The translations under genes were made by a program, and so were the position numbers. The notes below the pieces were generated by a model. The model saw only the letters and a list, made by a program, of their open reading frames with translations. It was not told where the DNA came from and searched no databases. Shown here one piece after another: positions 15,963-16,737 of a DNA stretch of 16,737 bases. Each line of letters opens with the position of its first letter. The stretch's first letter is position 1. This DNA comes from an uncultured Prevotellaceae bacterium (GTDB lineage: Bacteria; Bacteroidota; Bacteroidia; Bacteroidales; Bacteroidaceae), in contig CAMYYX010000029.1 in the NCBI GenBank assembly GCA_947303695.1, positions 1-16,737 on the forward strand, given 5' to 3'.

Positions 15963-16737
15963 ATGAAAAAAACTATTCTAGCTATCATTGTAGCTGTTAC
16001 TACTTTAAGTGTGAACGCACAAAACCCAGTAATACACACCTGTTTTTCTACTGACCCAGCACCTATGGTGTATGGAGACCGGGTGTATGTATTTACGGGT
16101 CATGACGAAGAAGGTGCCGACTTCTTCTGGATGAACGAATGGCGATTGTTCTCAAGTGCTGATATGGTCAACTGGACGGATCATGGTTGCCCACTGGCTC
16201 AAGGTGATCTCTCATGGGCTGATGACCGTGCTTGGGCACCTCAATGTATCGAACGTAATGGTAAGTTCTACCTTTATGTACCTGTACACTCTCGCATTTC
16301 ACGAGGTATGGCTATCGGTGTAGCTGTTGCCGATAAGATAGAAGGTCCTTATAAAGATCCTCTGGGCAAACCACTTTTCGAGAATGGTTCGTGGGATCAT
16401 ATCGACCCAACGGTGATGATTGATGCTGACGGACAGGCTTATCTCTATTGGGGTAACCCACGTCTCTATTCCGTAAAATTGAATGAAGACATGATTTCGT
16501 TGGCTTCTGAAGTGAAGTGCGACACAACTGTTCGTCGTTATACAGAAGGTCCTTGGATTATGAAACAGCGTCCAGCTACCAAGGACGAGCAGAAAGCGAT
16601 GAAGGCACAGAAGATAAAGAAGTCGTACTGGGGAAAGTATTTCATGGTATATGCTGCCGGCGGTGTACCAGAGTGCATCGCATATAGTGTCAGCGACAAC
16701 CCTCAAGGCCCATGGGAATATGTGGGTGAGGTGATGC
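15963..16737 (+). CDS. Secreted GH43 glycosidase, 3'-truncated by the window end
   Basis: The reading frame opens at ATG 15963, 21 bp after the GH3 stop, and stays open to the end of the window (258 codons). The signal peptide MKKTILAIIVAVTTLSVNA ends before QN. The GH43 acids are Asp31 (STDPAP), Asp148 (DHIDPTV) and Glu195 (TEGPW). It aligns well with the first GH43 of the operon in the order and spacing of these motifs, so the two look like paralogues. Unlike that protein it has a lysine-rich insert right after the catalytic Glu (about residues 200-222, including TKDEQKAMKAQKIKK). The C-terminus and any binding domain lie outside the window. The probable role is arabinofuranosidase or xylosidase in the same pathway. 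Confidence 0.9.
   Translation, partial: MKKTILAIIVAVTTLSVNAQNPVIHTCFSTDPAPMVYGDRVYVFTGHDEEGADFFWMNEWRLFSSADMVNWTDHGCPLAQGDLSWADDRAWAPQCIERNGKFYLYVPVHSRISRGMAIGVAVADKIEGPYKDPLGKPLFENGSWDHIDPTVMIDADGQAYLYWGNPRLYSVKLNEDMISLASEVKCDTTVRRYTEGPWIMKQRPATKDEQKAMKAQKIKKSYWGKYFMVYAAGGVPECIAYSVSDNPQGPWEYVGEVM

Overview
The window looks like chromosomal DNA of a gut- or rumen-type Bacteroidales, most probably a Prevotella relative. Three things support this: Bacteroidetes-type promoters with a TAnnTTTG -7 box before several genes, A/T-rich leaders without clear Shine-Dalgarno motifs, and ClpP, ClpX and RecQ proteins with Bacteroidetes-type sequence features. Genus is an inference; no rRNA or other marker gene is present.

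Region 1 (1-9266, all + strand) is a protein quality-control and DNA-repair block. It starts with the trigger factor gene tig, which lacks only the first base of its ATG. A 308-bp spacer follows, holding a 9-nt-module repeat tract, a strong terminator and a new promoter. Next come an unnamed pair: a polytopic membrane protein with a large helical C-terminal half, and a lipoprotein with a beta-propeller and one haem-type CxxCH motif. Then clpP and clpX run from their own promoter, followed by recQ. In many bacteria tig, clpP and clpX are adjacent, so the membrane protein/lipoprotein pair appears to sit inside that group.

Region 2 (9294-10490, - strand) is a MalY/PatB-type PLP enzyme, probably a cysteine-S-conjugate or cystathionine beta-lyase. 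It converges on recQ and diverges from region 3. The 129-bp divergent spacer carries two mirror-image -7 boxes.

Region 3 (10620 to the window end, + strand) is a probable operon for hemicellulose breakdown: GH43-CBM6, GH43 with a C-terminal beta-sandwich, GH3 with a PA14 insert, and a third GH43 cut off by the window end. Gaps are 15-33 bp and all four products have signal peptides. Together they would remove arabinose and xylose from (arabino)xylan oligosaccharides, probably in the periplasm. No SusC/SusD pair, hybrid two-component regulator or endo-xylanase lies in the window, so this is at most part of a utilization locus.

I saw no tRNA, rRNA, CRISPR array, insertion sequence or phage gene. 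The least understood part is the membrane protein/CxxCH lipoprotein pair at 1643-5000. Nothing here can be declared a new system from sequence alone.
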